The notes under the pieces: model-generated
Databases searched by the model: none
What the model was told of the DNA's origin: nothing
Seen by the model: the letters and a program-made list of their open reading frames with translations, nothing else
Shown here: one piece after another, positions 33,998 through 43,062 of the stretch
Layout of the letters: the number at the start of each line of letters is the position of its first letter
Position numbering within the stretch: position 1 is the first letter of the stretch
Assembly (NCBI GenBank): GCA_017938925.1
Contig: JAGBAO010000028.1
Span: 1 to 56,090, forward strand
Length of the DNA: 56,090 nt
Reading direction: 5' to 3'
Source of the DNA: Bacteroidales bacterium
GTDB lineage: Bacteria > Bacteroidota > Bacteroidia > Bacteroidales > UBA932
Translations under genes and position numbers: made by a program

Positions 33998-34465
33998 ATG
34001 AGAAATTTTATTGCAATTGTTGCTGTGATAGTATTTTCTGTAGTCACTGCTACGGGGGTGTCTGCTGAGGAGAAGGGAAATGCTTTAGCGGAGAAGGGAT
34101 ATGTCGGTAATGTGGGAATGAGTGTTACACCATGTCTTGGACTGGGGGCAGATATCACAACGTCTCATGGATATAGTTTTGGTAATGGTCTATGGATGGG
34201 TGGCGGACTTGGAATATCATTTACTTCTGATTATGGCATTTTCGTACCGGTATTTACAGAGGTTAAATATACATTCATGAAGAATGATAAGGTTTCTCCG
34301 TTTTTAGATTGCAGACTCGGATGTATGACAGACCTGGATAAAACATTTATGACATGCACTCCTGGATTTGGAGTTGATATAAATCGTTTTTCAATATTTA
34401 CTTCTGCGAGTCTTTGGACAGGGGGAATGAAGACATTCAATATAGGATTCAACTGGAATTTTTGA
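33998..34465 (+). CDS. Small outer-membrane beta-barrel protein
   Basis: A 155-residue exported protein with signal peptide ending GVSAEE (about residue 24). The mature part has alternating hydrophobic and glycine-rich strands (GNVGMSVTPCLGLGADI, GLWMGGGLGISFTSDYGIF, KVSPFLDCRLGCM) and ends in aromatic FNIGFNWNF, a typical barrel C-terminal strand. It probably forms an 8-stranded barrel. It lies between two terminators and next to the TPR-HTH regulator, which may control it. No family assignment. Confidence 0.7.
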   Translation: MRNFIAIVAVIVFSVVTATGVSAEEKGNALAEKGYVGNVGMSVTPCLGLGADITTSHGYSFGNGLWMGGGLGISFTSDYGIFVPVFTEVKYTFMKNDKVSPFLDCRLGCMTDLDKTFMTCTPGFGVDINRFSIFTSASLWTGGMKTFNIGFNWNF

Positions 34466-34469
34466 TAAA

Positions 34470-34595
34470 CGGGTAGCATCCCGAACAAAAACATACTGAA
34501 ACTGCCCGCGATACCATCTTTCTGGGGGTCGCGGGCAGTTTTCCTGTAAAAGTGCGCGGGATGGGATGCCTCAGGCGAGGACTGAGGAGAGCCAG
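34470..34595. repeat. Direct repeat copy 2: terminator plus 3' end of the CpXC gene
   Basis: A 126-bp counterpart of 30667-30793. It begins four bases after the small barrel gene's stop and includes the last codons of the CpXC gene (34571-34595). The two copies bracket the KilA-N/TPR-HTH/barrel segment. Confidence 0.9.
34500..34542. terminator. Bidirectional terminator in repeat copy 2
   Basis: The hairpin AAACTGCCCGCGA/TCGCGGGCAGTTT with T-rich flanks serves the barrel gene (plus) and the CpXC gene (minus). Confidence 0.85.
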
Positions 34596-35233
34596 TCGGC
34601 GTCCACTTTGGCGAAACCTTCTTCTGGGCGGACCTGCGGGTTGCGCTCAAGGATTCCGGCGCAGTCCTGATAGACGTTCCAGCCTATGTTAACTCCCAGC
34701 ATCTGGCCGTCCAGGGCATACATGAAGGTCAGGATGCGCTCGTCACCTTCGCCTTCCGAGCGGTAGAAATGGAAGTTGCTTGCCAGAAATTCCTCCTTCT
34801 GCTCTGCTGCCACGCTCTTCTGAACCATTTCCAGCTTAGTGACATATTTACACATTTCCAGCACCACGTCGTCCAGTCCGGCATCGCTGATCAGAACCTT
34901 CTCCATCAGGGATCCCATGTCGTTCACACGGCGCAGGGTATAGCCTCCCATCGCCTTTGTGTGCATGGTTATGGCCTTCATCTGACTTTCTGAGATTTCT
35001 CCTGCCGGAATCAGCCACACCATCAGTCTGGCAGCCGGGTCGTGGTATAGGGTTTCATATTTTGCAAGGTTCATCTGGCCGCAGTGAGGGCATTCCCACA
35101 GGAACAGCGACCCGTCTTTCACCTTTGGCTTGAGTTCGGGATTTTCGGATATGTTGATGCTGCGGTACACGATGACTTTGTGCTGCTGTCCGCATTTGCT
35201 GCATGGTGCAAGGGCTTCGTTGATTATTGACAT
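34571..35233 (-). CDS. CpXC domain protein
   Basis: A 220-residue cytoplasmic protein with the CpXC zinc-ribbon-like domain at the N-terminus: CSKCGQQHKVIVYRSINI and WECPHCGQMN give two CxxC pairs that probably bind metal. The C-terminal half is mixed alpha/beta with no motif recognised. It follows the peptidase/barrel gene by 10 bp on the same strand, so it is probably the second gene of that operon. Its 3' end is duplicated at 30.77-30.79 kb. Function unknown. Confidence 0.85.
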   Translation of the reverse strand: MSIINEALAPCSKCGQQHKVIVYRSINISENPELKPKVKDGSLFLWECPHCGQMNLAKYETLYHDPAARLMVWLIPAGEISESQMKAITMHTKAMGGYTLRRVNDMGSLMEKVLISDAGLDDVVLEMCKYVTKLEMVQKSVAAEQKEEFLASNFHFYRSEGEGDERILTFMYALDGQMLGVNIGWNVYQDCAGILERNPQVRPEEGFAKVDADWLSSVLA

Positions 35234-35243
35234 ATTATGGATT

Positions 35244-38200
35244 CTAGAATGTTACGTTGAAGGTAGGACCGACGAAATGGTGGTCCAGGTTGAGGCCGGC
35301 TGCATTCAGGGAGTCGAATGAGCGTCCTCCGTTGTATGAGTATGTCACTCCGACCGAGCATGGCCAGCCGAGCCACAGGATGCTGTTCAGGTCTATCGTG
35401 AGGTCACATCCGGCAGAGTAGAGCTGGTGGGTTCCGGAGAACGGTCTGCTTCCGGCGAACATGTAGTCGAAATGAGGTGTGACCACAAGTCTCTTTACAT
35501 AGAAGAATCCTCCCAGGATGCCCCAGTCACCGACATAGACCGGGATTCCATAGTCGGCGGTCAGCTTTGTCATCGAATTGCTTCTGACCGAAAGCCAGCT
35601 GAGAAGTTCCACGTTTTCACTCAGTCCTCGTGGCAGTGTGTTGACCAAGGCCTGGTTGAAATATGCCCTGTTGCTGAGCGACTGCTGGAGCATGGCTGTG
35701 AGTTTCAGTCCCTGCACAGAAACCACTCCCGGTACATATCCGTAGAGGTATGCATACCCCATAGGCGAAAGGATGTTCGAACTTTCAAGGCTTCCGGATG
35801 CCCCCACCTCAAGTCCGACTCCCCACTTAGGATATACGGCAGAGTTAGGTGTTCCCAGCATCGTATATGCCCTTACGGATCCTGTCAAACTGTGTCTGAA
35901 CCTGTTCTTTCCGTCGATGTAGTGCGAGAACACGGGATTTCCGGCAAAACTTCCTTTGGCAGAATCGTAGCTTAACACCGTGATTCCGGTGTTGAACATG
36001 TCGTTGCTGATGCGGTAGCCAAGCTGAGGAATGACCCCTTTGAACCATCCTCCGCTCGAGAAGTTGAAAGGTATATAAGCCTTTATGTTTCCTTCCACAT
36101 ACGGACAATCAAGTTCCATGCTGGACAGTCCGATGCTGGCGCTTCCATCCTGCTCGTATGCCTTCAGGAAATACTGACGTGCTCCCCTGTCATTTATGTC
36201 GAAAGAGAATTCAAACACGGGATAAAGTCCTGAATACGTGAATTTTGCATGTCCGGAATGCCTCCATTTCGAGCGGTTGTAAGGGTCCTTGTGTGCAGAA
36301 TATCCGAATTCTCCCACTCCTGTGGAGAGTCTGTTCTGCATGATGCCGCTGACTCCGAGCGATGCAGCCTGATATATCCTGTCGAAGGACATGTTCATGA
36401 TGTTGTTGACGCTGACATATACCGGAGCCCATGAGTGCAGGTTGAACATATGTGCAGCCTTGCGGTATCTCTTCGGGGCAGAAATATATATGCTGTCCTG
36501 CTGCGGAACAGCGCACTCATATCCTTCCAGGCGTGCGATCCTGCTCTCCTGTTCCGCCAGTCTGTCTGCGAGTTCATAGCTGTGGATATCCTCGAACTTA
36601 ACTTCACGGTTCAGAAGTGAATCCGCGCAGACGCGGCTCAGCTGCAGTCCCTTGAGTGTGGGTGCGGAAAAATAAAGATATTCTCCGTCGGTGCTGTATG
36701 CAAAATCCGAGGCACCGTATCTTGTGCTGGTCTTTTGGACAAGGCGTGAATCTGATGGAGAGAAATGATATAGTTCGTTTACCCCTGTCCTGTCACAGGT
36801 GAACATGAGCTGGTCTGCTATGCTCTGGAAATCCTTGATCTTCACTGGCTGAGGAGCGAGCGTCTCCGTCCATCCTCCCTCAGCGAGACCTTCAGGTGCA
36901 TTGATGGAATATATTCCGAATCCCCCTTCGGAAACGGCGGTTGCATAGAGCCTGCTGCCAATCCATGCGGTCTCCACGATCTGAAGGCTGTCGGGAGCAT
37001 CGACGGAAGACAGGACCTTTCCGTTATGGCCGGCCAGTATGCTCAGAGCCGTCTTTCCGTCCACTCTGTACTCGGAGACTGCGATGTATGAATCTCCGGA
37101 GGCAGGTGCCGGGTTGTTAAGGAGCCCCGTATTTTTGAGTGTCCTCTTGCGACGCTGCCCGCTCTCCATATATCTGATCTTCGAATCCGTCTTCATTGAC
37201 CATCTTTCGTCCGGGATGTCTTCACTCCAGTAGATGCGGCCGAAATAGTCTGACCACTGGAGCCTGCCGGTGCCGTGTGAGAAACGTGAGACGAAATGCT
37301 CCCGGCCCTCTTTGTCTATCCGCACGAGAACCGGGGTGTTGAGGTATCCGCTCTTCACGGAATAGATGTCATCCCCGACGACAAGATTGTCCTTGTAGTC
37401 CGTGTAGAGGCGAGGCTCCGGCAGGACAGACTCGAATGTCATGAACGGTGCACGAAGACTGTCCTCCTTCTGCCACTGCTCGTTCATGTCGTGGCAGATT
37501 TCAGTGAACATCTTGCTGAGGCTTTTTCCGCTTTTCTGCTTTGATACAGTCTGGAATGCAGTCAGATCCCATATCTTGCGAGAAGCCCTGTCGTAGCTCT
37601 CGTACATGTACATCGGACAGTTGTACTTGGTACGCAGATTTCCGACCGTCATATATCCAAGGGCATAGTGGTTGGGATAGTAGTTCCTCTGGGATCCGTA
37701 GAGCCATTTGTTCCAGTTCCTGAAATCCCCGTTATCGAAGGCAATCCGGTAGTAGTTCAGGAAGTCTGCAGTCCTTCCGCGACCCGACCTTGTCAGTGCT
37801 GTTTCGGCCACAACTGCGTCACCTTCAATGAAATACATTCCGGGATATACCAGAGACACAAGGATGTTCCACATCTGCCCGAACACATACCCGAAAGGCC
37901 TCTGGGCCCTGGTCATTCCGAACTGCATCTGGGTCACATGACGGGATTCATGGACTGCAAGCATAGTGGACCATGGCATAGGGTCAACGTCGTGTGCGGA
38001 AGGCAGGGTGAAGAGGTCCATCCTCTTCGGGGCCCATGCCACAGAGCCGTTGGAGCCGTTGTATGTGTGAAGGACCACAGGCATGAGCCTGCCGTCACCT
38101 TCTCCTGTCACATAACCGGTCGTGCGGGATACGGGAATCTTGAACTTTTCAAGTTTTCTGGCATAGACATGGGCCAGCGAATCGCTCTCGGCGGGATATA

Positions 38201-38336
38201 TGACCCTGTAACTGTCCGTGTCTATGTAGTTCCATCTCAGCTTTCCCGGATCGTCGCCGGTCACATAGAACTGTGCCGAGGCAACTACGGGGAGAATAAG
38301 GAAAGTAAATATGAATATGAGTTGCTTGAATTTCAT
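35244..38336 (-). CDS. HExxH peptidase, beta-propeller and outer-membrane barrel fusion
   Basis: A 1030-residue exported protein (signal ending VVASAQ). Residues 125-180 hold HESRH (129-133) and a downstream FIEGDAVVAE with Glu171, the zinc-ligand layout of gluzincin peptidases (peptidase_MA-like). A middle region has TolB-like propeller blades (ASDFAYSTDGEYLYFSAPTL). The last 350 residues are barrel-like, alternating strands ending VGPTFNVTF. So a metalloprotease domain seems fused to a surface barrel, either as a true protease or an assembly factor. It is the first gene of the minus pair with the CpXC gene and diverges from the symporter. Confidence 0.8.
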   Translation of the reverse strand: MKFKQLIFIFTFLILPVVASAQFYVTGDDPGKLRWNYIDTDSYRVIYPAESDSLAHVYARKLEKFKIPVSRTTGYVTGEGDGRLMPVVLHTYNGSNGSVAWAPKRMDLFTLPSAHDVDPMPWSTMLAVHESRHVTQMQFGMTRAQRPFGYVFGQMWNILVSLVYPGMYFIEGDAVVAETALTRSGRGRTADFLNYYRIAFDNGDFRNWNKWLYGSQRNYYPNHYALGYMTVGNLRTKYNCPMYMYESYDRASRKIWDLTAFQTVSKQKSGKSLSKMFTEICHDMNEQWQKEDSLRAPFMTFESVLPEPRLYTDYKDNLVVGDDIYSVKSGYLNTPVLVRIDKEGREHFVSRFSHGTGRLQWSDYFGRIYWSEDIPDERWSMKTDSKIRYMESGQRRKRTLKNTGLLNNPAPASGDSYIAVSEYRVDGKTALSILAGHNGKVLSSVDAPDSLQIVETAWIGSRLYATAVSEGGFGIYSINAPEGLAEGGWTETLAPQPVKIKDFQSIADQLMFTCDRTGVNELYHFSPSDSRLVQKTSTRYGASDFAYSTDGEYLYFSAPTLKGLQLSRVCADSLLNREVKFEDIHSYELADRLAEQESRIARLEGYECAVPQQDSIYISAPKRYRKAAHMFNLHSWAPVYVSVNNIMNMSFDRIYQAASLGVSGIMQNRLSTGVGEFGYSAHKDPYNRSKWRHSGHAKFTYSGLYPVFEFSFDINDRGARQYFLKAYEQDGSASIGLSSMELDCPYVEGNIKAYIPFNFSSGGWFKGVIPQLGYRISNDMFNTGITVLSYDSAKGSFAGNPVFSHYIDGKNRFRHSLTGSVRAYTMLGTPNSAVYPKWGVGLEVGASGSLESSNILSPMGYAYLYGYVPGVVSVQGLKLTAMLQQSLSNRAYFNQALVNTLPRGLSENVELLSWLSVRSNSMTKLTADYGIPVYVGDWGILGGFFYVKRLVVTPHFDYMFAGSRPFSGTHQLYSAGCDLTIDLNSILWLGWPCSVGVTYSYNGGRSFDSLNAAGLNLDHHFVGPTFNVTF

Positions 38337-38358
38337 TTTAAATATGCTATAGCGGTCG

Positions 38359-38385
38359 CAAATCTAATATTTTTTTATATTTTTG
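38359..38385. promoter_or_regulatory. Divergent -7 boxes
   Basis: On the minus strand TAGATTTG (38366-38359) lies 23-30 bases before the peptidase/barrel ATG. On the plus strand TATTTTTG (38378-38385) lies about 52 bases before the symporter ATG. Both match TAnnTTTG exactly; no clear -33 TTG is present for either. Confidence 0.5.
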
Positions 38386-38436
38386 CGACTTATTCGCCTG
38401 ATTTATTATCCAGTCAGACTAACATTTCAGAACTTT

Positions 38437-40200
38437 ATGACAACTATCCTTAACGTCCTTTCCGTTCTTGGTGGACTCGCAATGTTCCTCTACGGAATGG
38501 CGCTCATGAGTGAAGGTCTTCAGAAATCTGCAGGAGACCGTCTTAGGGCCTTCATGGCAAAAATGACTTCCAATGCATTCAAGCGTGTGTGCACCGGAAC
38601 CCTGGTGACCTGTCTCGTGCAGTCGTCTTCAGCGACTACCATCATGGTAGTGAGCTTCGTGAATGCCGGACTCCTTACTCTCGGAAACGCCATAGGCGTG
38701 ATCATGGGAGCGAACATCGGAACCACCCTCACTGCATGGATCACTTCGCTCGGATTCTCGGTCAACATCGCTCTCTTCGCGGTGCCTATGATGGCCTTCG
38801 GCTATCTCATGCACTGCTCCAAGAAGGCTTCGCTCAAGAACATCGGCCAGTTCCTCATGGGATTTGCAGTCATGTATGTGGGTCTGACATTCATGAAGGA
38901 TTGCTCTAACGCCATCCTCGGGGACTACCAGACAGGAATGATGAACTTCTTCGGAAGCATCAACGGTTTCGGATTCGGTTCAGTCATTCTCTTCCTGATC
39001 GCAGGTGCGGTGCTCACTATCGTCCTCCAGGCTTCAAGTGCGACAATGGCCATCACCATGCTCCTTGCGGCTTCCGGCCTGATAGACTTCAAGCTTGCCG
39101 TTGCGATGGTGCTCGGAGAGAACATAGGAACAACGATCACAGCGAACATAGCAGCTGCGGTAGCCAACACATCAGCAAAGAGGGCGGCGCGTGCACACAC
39201 CATATTCAATGTCATCGGAGTAATCTGGGTTCTTGCGCTGTTCGGACCGATCGTCAAGCTTATCTGCATCGTCATGGAGTCCATCAACTTCTACAACCCG
39301 ATGGAAGCCAGCTCGCAGCTTGCTGCAATAGCAAACGGAAAAGTTGAGGCCGATGCAGCGATGATCGAGATGTACAAGAATTCCCTGCTTTACGGAATCG
39401 CAATGCTTCACACCCTCTTCAACGTGACCAACACCCTCGTTCTGATCTGGTTCACGCCTCTCATCGAGAAGGCCGTTGTCTGGCTGGTGAAGGAGCCGAA
39501 GGGCGAGACAGAGGTGTTCAGACTCAAGTATATCTCAGGTGGTCCTCTTTCTACGGCAGAGCTCTCAATTGCAGAGGCGCAGCAGGAAATCGTGCACTTT
39601 GCCGAGATCTGCAACAAGGGATTCGGTTATGTGCGTGCGGCAATAAATGAGACAAATCCGGAGAATTTCGATAAGATCAATGACAACCTCATCAAGTACG
39701 AGGAGATCACAGACAGGATAGAATATGAGATTGCAACATATCTTAACGAAGTGTCGAAGGGTCACCTCAGCGAGGAATCAAAGGCTACTATCAAGTCTCT
39801 GTACAAGATCATCGGCGAAATGGAGTCGCTCGGAGACTCAGGCGAGGCGATAGGACGCATCCTCAAGAGAAGGAATGTCCATGGAAAGGTATTCGACAAG
39901 TCGCTCCTTGACCGTCTCAACAGGATGGCTGATCTCGTTCAGAGGGGATATGACGTGATGATCGAGAATCTCAAGACCGAGCATCTCAAGGACATCTCCA
40001 ATGCTCAGAACTGCGAGTACAACATCAACGAGTGCCGCAATCACCTCAGGGAGGAGCATATAGTGAATATCGAGAGCGACAGCTACAACTACCTTACAGG
40101 TGTGTACTATATGGACGTTCTCTCTGAAATGGAGAAGATCGGAGACTTCCTTATCAACATATCTCAGGCAGCAGCCGGAAAATATGAGTATGAGAATTAG
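38437..40200 (+). CDS. Na+/phosphate symporter (NptA/PNaS family) with PhoU-like C-terminus
   Basis: Sodium-coupled phosphate importer of the SLC34-like family. The 587 residues contain two inverted membrane repeats, each with the QSSSA-type motif (CLVQSSSATTIMVV near 58 and VLQASSATMAIT near 200) and GANIGTTLTAW / GENIGTTITAN, then a soluble helical PhoU-like domain (about 375 to end) that probably controls activity. The start is MTTILNVLSVLGGL at 38437; the upstream in-frame segment overlaps the promoter. The next gene overlaps its end. Confidence 0.92.
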   Translation: MTTILNVLSVLGGLAMFLYGMALMSEGLQKSAGDRLRAFMAKMTSNAFKRVCTGTLVTCLVQSSSATTIMVVSFVNAGLLTLGNAIGVIMGANIGTTLTAWITSLGFSVNIALFAVPMMAFGYLMHCSKKASLKNIGQFLMGFAVMYVGLTFMKDCSNAILGDYQTGMMNFFGSINGFGFGSVILFLIAGAVLTIVLQASSATMAITMLLAASGLIDFKLAVAMVLGENIGTTITANIAAAVANTSAKRAARAHTIFNVIGVIWVLALFGPIVKLICIVMESINFYNPMEASSQLAAIANGKVEADAAMIEMYKNSLLYGIAMLHTLFNVTNTLVLIWFTPLIEKAVVWLVKEPKGETEVFRLKYISGGPLSTAELSIAEAQQEIVHFAEICNKGFGYVRAAINETNPENFDKINDNLIKYEEITDRIEYEIATYLNEVSKGHLSEESKATIKSLYKIIGEMESLGDSGEAIGRILKRRNVHGKVFDKSLLDRLNRMADLVQRGYDVMIENLKTEHLKDISNAQNCEYNINECRNHLREEHIVNIESDSYNYLTGVYYMDVLSEMEKIGDFLINISQAAAGKYEYEN

Positions 40201-41143
40201 TTCATTAATGGCAGCAGTTTCAGCGGTGCTTATAGTCGCTGGATGCGGACAGAGAAAGGCAGAGCAGTTTCAGGCTCTGCCTTTTCCTGATGTGCTGCCT
40301 CCTGCAATGATGGAGGACCCTCAGGACAGGGCGGAATACATGGCTCAGAACATGTGGAACAGCCTGACGGACCCTTCGCGGACTTATCCTTGCGACAGCC
40401 TTCTGGTAAGCGGTGTCAGAAGGACAGATGTGGAGCAGAAGTTTGCGAACTGGACACAGGTGCTCGGAATGTCATCAAGACCTGTTGCAGAGAAGTCAGT
40501 GAGCAGGCTTTACGACAGGGCCCTGGCCTGCGAGAAGAAGGACACATCATCCAATGTGTTCGAAACCTTTGCATCCCTGGTGGATAAATATCTCTTTGAC
40601 CCGAACTCTCCTCTGCGTGACGAGGACCTCTATGGAGCATATGCCTCACGCCTTGCCGCCTATGAGGGATATACGGAAGTTCAAAAGGAAAAATATGCCC
40701 GTGACGCGCGCCTGTGTGCCTTGAACAAGGTGGGAACGAAGGCTGCCGATTTCCGTTTTGCAGACCGCAGAGGCAAGATAAGGACTCTTTATGGGGTAGA
40801 GGCTCCATATACGCTTCTGTTCTTCAGCAACCCCGGATGCGAGGCCTGCATGAGCATCATCAATGTCCTTAAGGAAGATCCGCAGATCTCATCAATGATC
40901 TCTTCCGGCAGGCTGAAGGTGCTTAACATATACATCGACGAGGATCTGGATGCCTGGCGTTCATATATGCCTGTATATCCCGATGAGTGGTACAACGGCT
41001 TCGATCCGGACTTCGTGATCAGGAACGAGACGCTCTATAATGTCCGGGCCATTCCTTCGCTGTATCTGCTTGACAGTGATAAGACTGTGCTTTTGAAGGA
41101 TGCTCCGGAAAATCGGATGTTCGAATATTTATATGGTTTATAG
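40190..41143 (+). CDS. Thioredoxin-fold lipoprotein with DUF5106-like N-terminus
   Basis: A 317-residue lipoprotein (LIVAGCGQ) with a helical N-terminal half resembling DUF5106 and a C-terminal thioredoxin-like fold: KVGTKAADFRFADRRGKIRT, then FFSNPGCEACMSII with a CEAC redox pair, and AIPSLYLLDSDKTV with the cis-proline. It may reduce or isomerise disulfides in the periplasm. It overlaps the symporter by 11 bp (ATG at 40184 is an alternative) and is followed three bases later by another thioredoxin-fold lipoprotein. Its last 11 codons have a diverged copy at 54340. Confidence 0.82.
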   Translation: MRISSLMAAVSAVLIVAGCGQRKAEQFQALPFPDVLPPAMMEDPQDRAEYMAQNMWNSLTDPSRTYPCDSLLVSGVRRTDVEQKFANWTQVLGMSSRPVAEKSVSRLYDRALACEKKDTSSNVFETFASLVDKYLFDPNSPLRDEDLYGAYASRLAAYEGYTEVQKEKYARDARLCALNKVGTKAADFRFADRRGKIRTLYGVEAPYTLLFFSNPGCEACMSIINVLKEDPQISSMISSGRLKVLNIYIDEDLDAWRSYMPVYPDEWYNGFDPDFVIRNETLYNVRAIPSLYLLDSDKTVLLKDAPENRMFEYLYGL

Positions 41144-41146
41144 AAT

Positions 41147-41665
41147 ATGAAAAGGAGTCTGGTATATATCATATCTGTCGTGCTGGCAACCGTATCCTGC
41201 ATAAATGAGAAGACAGAGGGGGCGGACCTCGCTGCCGGTGATCTCATACCTGATTTTACGGTGACCATGAATGATGGAACAGAACTCACGGGGGCCATGA
41301 TTCGTGAGGCTCCTTCGTGCATCATGTTCTTCCACACCTCGTGTCCGGACTGCAGGCAGGCACTGCCGGTGATGCAGAAGATCTATGATGAATATGAATC
41401 CAAAGGCGTCCGCTTTGCCCTGATCAGCAGGGAGGAAGAAGGAGATACCATAGCCGCATTCTGGAAGGAGCACGGTCTTACGATGCCGTATTCCGCCCAG
41501 AAGACCCGTAAGATATACAATCTTTTTGCTCAGACCCGAGTGCCGAGAATATATGTCTGTGAAAAAGGCGGAACAATACGTTTTATTCACACCGACGCCC
41601 CGGTTCCTGAATTCGAGGACCTGGACAAGGAAATCAGCTGTATTTGCGGAACTTGTAAGGAGTAG
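41147..41665 (+). CDS. TlpA/redoxin-type thiol oxidoreductase lipoprotein
   Basis: A 172-residue lipoprotein (ATVSCINE) with a thioredoxin fold: GDLIPDFTVTMNDGTEL, the redox motif SCPDCRQALPVM (CPDC) and RVPRIYVCEKGG. Two further cysteines near the end (SCICGTC) are unusual and could form a second redox or metal site. It starts three bases after the preceding gene, so the two probably form a redox pair. It converges on the AraC-type regulator with a 32-bp overlap. Confidence 0.85.
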   Translation: MKRSLVYIISVVLATVSCINEKTEGADLAAGDLIPDFTVTMNDGTELTGAMIREAPSCIMFFHTSCPDCRQALPVMQKIYDEYESKGVRFALISREEEGDTIAAFWKEHGLTMPYSAQKTRKIYNLFAQTRVPRIYVCEKGGTIRFIHTDAPVPEFEDLDKEISCICGTCKE

Positions 41666-42722
41666 TGCCTGTCACTGTTCTGAACCACTTTGAAAAATTG
41701 TAGCTCTGTGGAATTCCCACCATGGCTCCTACCTCTTCGATGGAGAGTTTCTCTCCATTTTTCAGAATCTGTTTTGCTTCTTCAATTCTAAGGGTGTTCA
41801 GCCACACCTGGAATGTGGTGTCAAGGTAATTGTTTATGTATTGTGACAGGTAGTTCTGGTTTGTTCCAATTTCAGCGGCAACACTCTTGATGTTGAGCTC
41901 GGGGGTACAGTATCCTCTGTCTTTTATCCAGGATTCTACAAGAGGGCGGATCTTATCACCTAAGTCGCTGTTTTTTTTCTTCTCCTTCTCCTCCTTCTTC
42001 TCCTCCTTCTCCATAAGAATGTTCTGCTTTCTTATATCGTCTATCTTCTTTGGTGCGAAATTGATGATCTTGACGAAGATATATGCATAGATTATAGGGA
42101 TGAGAAGATAATAGACAGCATGTATGTATGTCACATAGAATGAGACTAAAGTTGCAGCTGACATGAATATAGACAGGTAGATGAGCCTTTTTATCCATAC
42201 TATGTTCGGGGTCTGGTCATAGTATTCCGTCAGCTCTCTCTCACATTTATAATACTCGCGCAGGCAGATGTAGAACATATAGGTGCATTTCATACCAAAA
42301 ATGCATCCGAACACAATCTGCATGAATCTTTGAGATGCCGGGTATATGAGACCGATTATGCCGCAGATAAGCATAGTGACAGTTGGTACAATACCGTCTA
42401 CAAGGAAATGCGTGATCAGGAATCTTGGCGTTTCCATAAGGAACAGCATTGTGGCATATGTCAGCCAGGAATGAATCAAGGTGAATGTCACCAACAGCCA
42501 GAAATCTACATATTCTGTGTGAGTATTCAGAATGAGGATCTTGATTATACAAAACAGAGAAAGGGTGAGCAGGGCTGCTCCAAGAGATGTTCTGGCTTTC
42601 TTATAACTTTCCATACCTTTATCTTTCGGTATGTGGAGCAAAAATGAAGCTGCTCCCATAATACCGAAGATCAGGACATATCCGAATTCGAACAGCAGGG
42701 TTATGATTGCTTTGGTTGTCAT
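41634..42722 (-). CDS. Membrane-embedded AraC-family regulator
   Basis: A 362-residue protein with six or seven hydrophobic helices in the first 225 residues, a highly charged linker (KEEKKEEKEKKK) and a C-terminal AraC/XylS DNA-binding domain with two helix-turn-helices (LNIKSVAAEIGTNQNYLSQYIN, LSIEEVGAMVGIPQSYNFSKWFRTVTG). It is divergent from the fimbrial operon and the best candidate regulator of it. A membrane sensor with a direct DNA-binding tail is a known Bacteroidales design. It has a possible own -7 box on the minus strand at 42751-42744 (TACTTTTG). Confidence 0.88.
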   Translation of the reverse strand: MTTKAIITLLFEFGYVLIFGIMGAASFLLHIPKDKGMESYKKARTSLGAALLTLSLFCIIKILILNTHTEYVDFWLLVTFTLIHSWLTYATMLFLMETPRFLITHFLVDGIVPTVTMLICGIIGLIYPASQRFMQIVFGCIFGMKCTYMFYICLREYYKCERELTEYYDQTPNIVWIKRLIYLSIFMSAATLVSFYVTYIHAVYYLLIPIIYAYIFVKIINFAPKKIDDIRKQNILMEKEEKKEEKEKKKNSDLGDKIRPLVESWIKDRGYCTPELNIKSVAAEIGTNQNYLSQYINNYLDTTFQVWLNTLRIEEAKQILKNGEKLSIEEVGAMVGIPQSYNFSKWFRTVTGTTPYKFRKYS

Positions 42723-42920
42723 TTCTAAATTTCAAGACTATTGCAAAAGTAGCACATTTTACAATAAGTTGTTATAAAAAACATCCGATTTGTTGTATTG
42801 CAGTGTATTTTGCTTATACGTGAATTTTTTGCCTGTGGATAAACTCTGTTTTTGCGCCTTTTTGAAAATTGTGGTTATATAAAAAGTTTTTGCCTGCATG
42901 GAAGAACCGAAATGCAAAAG

Positions 42921-42951
42921 TTGTCATAAAAATCACCGGATGATACCTTTG
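42921..42951 (+). promoter_or_regulatory. Promoter of the fimbrial operon
   Basis: TTG (42921-42923), 20 bases, TACCTTTG (42944-42951): a full consensus match. Transcription would start near 42958, giving a leader of about 100 bases with a GACAGG-ATCT-CCTGTC hairpin (42975-42990). I saw no inverted repeats flanking it that would suggest promoter inversion. Confidence 0.7.
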
Positions 42952-43062
42952 CTCTCGCTGAACGCTATAGCCAAGACAGGATCTCCTGTCGGAAAGTCTC
43001 CCTTATCTTTTTAAAGGAACGTGTCAGCAGTCGTAAGTAATTAACTAATGCAGGATTTGCTG

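Noticed and set aside
37668-38453. 261-codon plus-strand frame overlapping the peptidase/barrel gene
   Set aside because: Antisense to the signal peptide and zinc motif of a clear exported protein; no independent support.
42723-43062. Invertible fimbrial promoter
   Set aside because: I looked for inverted repeats flanking the promoter and found only short, unpaired CAAAAGT words and a small leader hairpin; no invertase gene is present.
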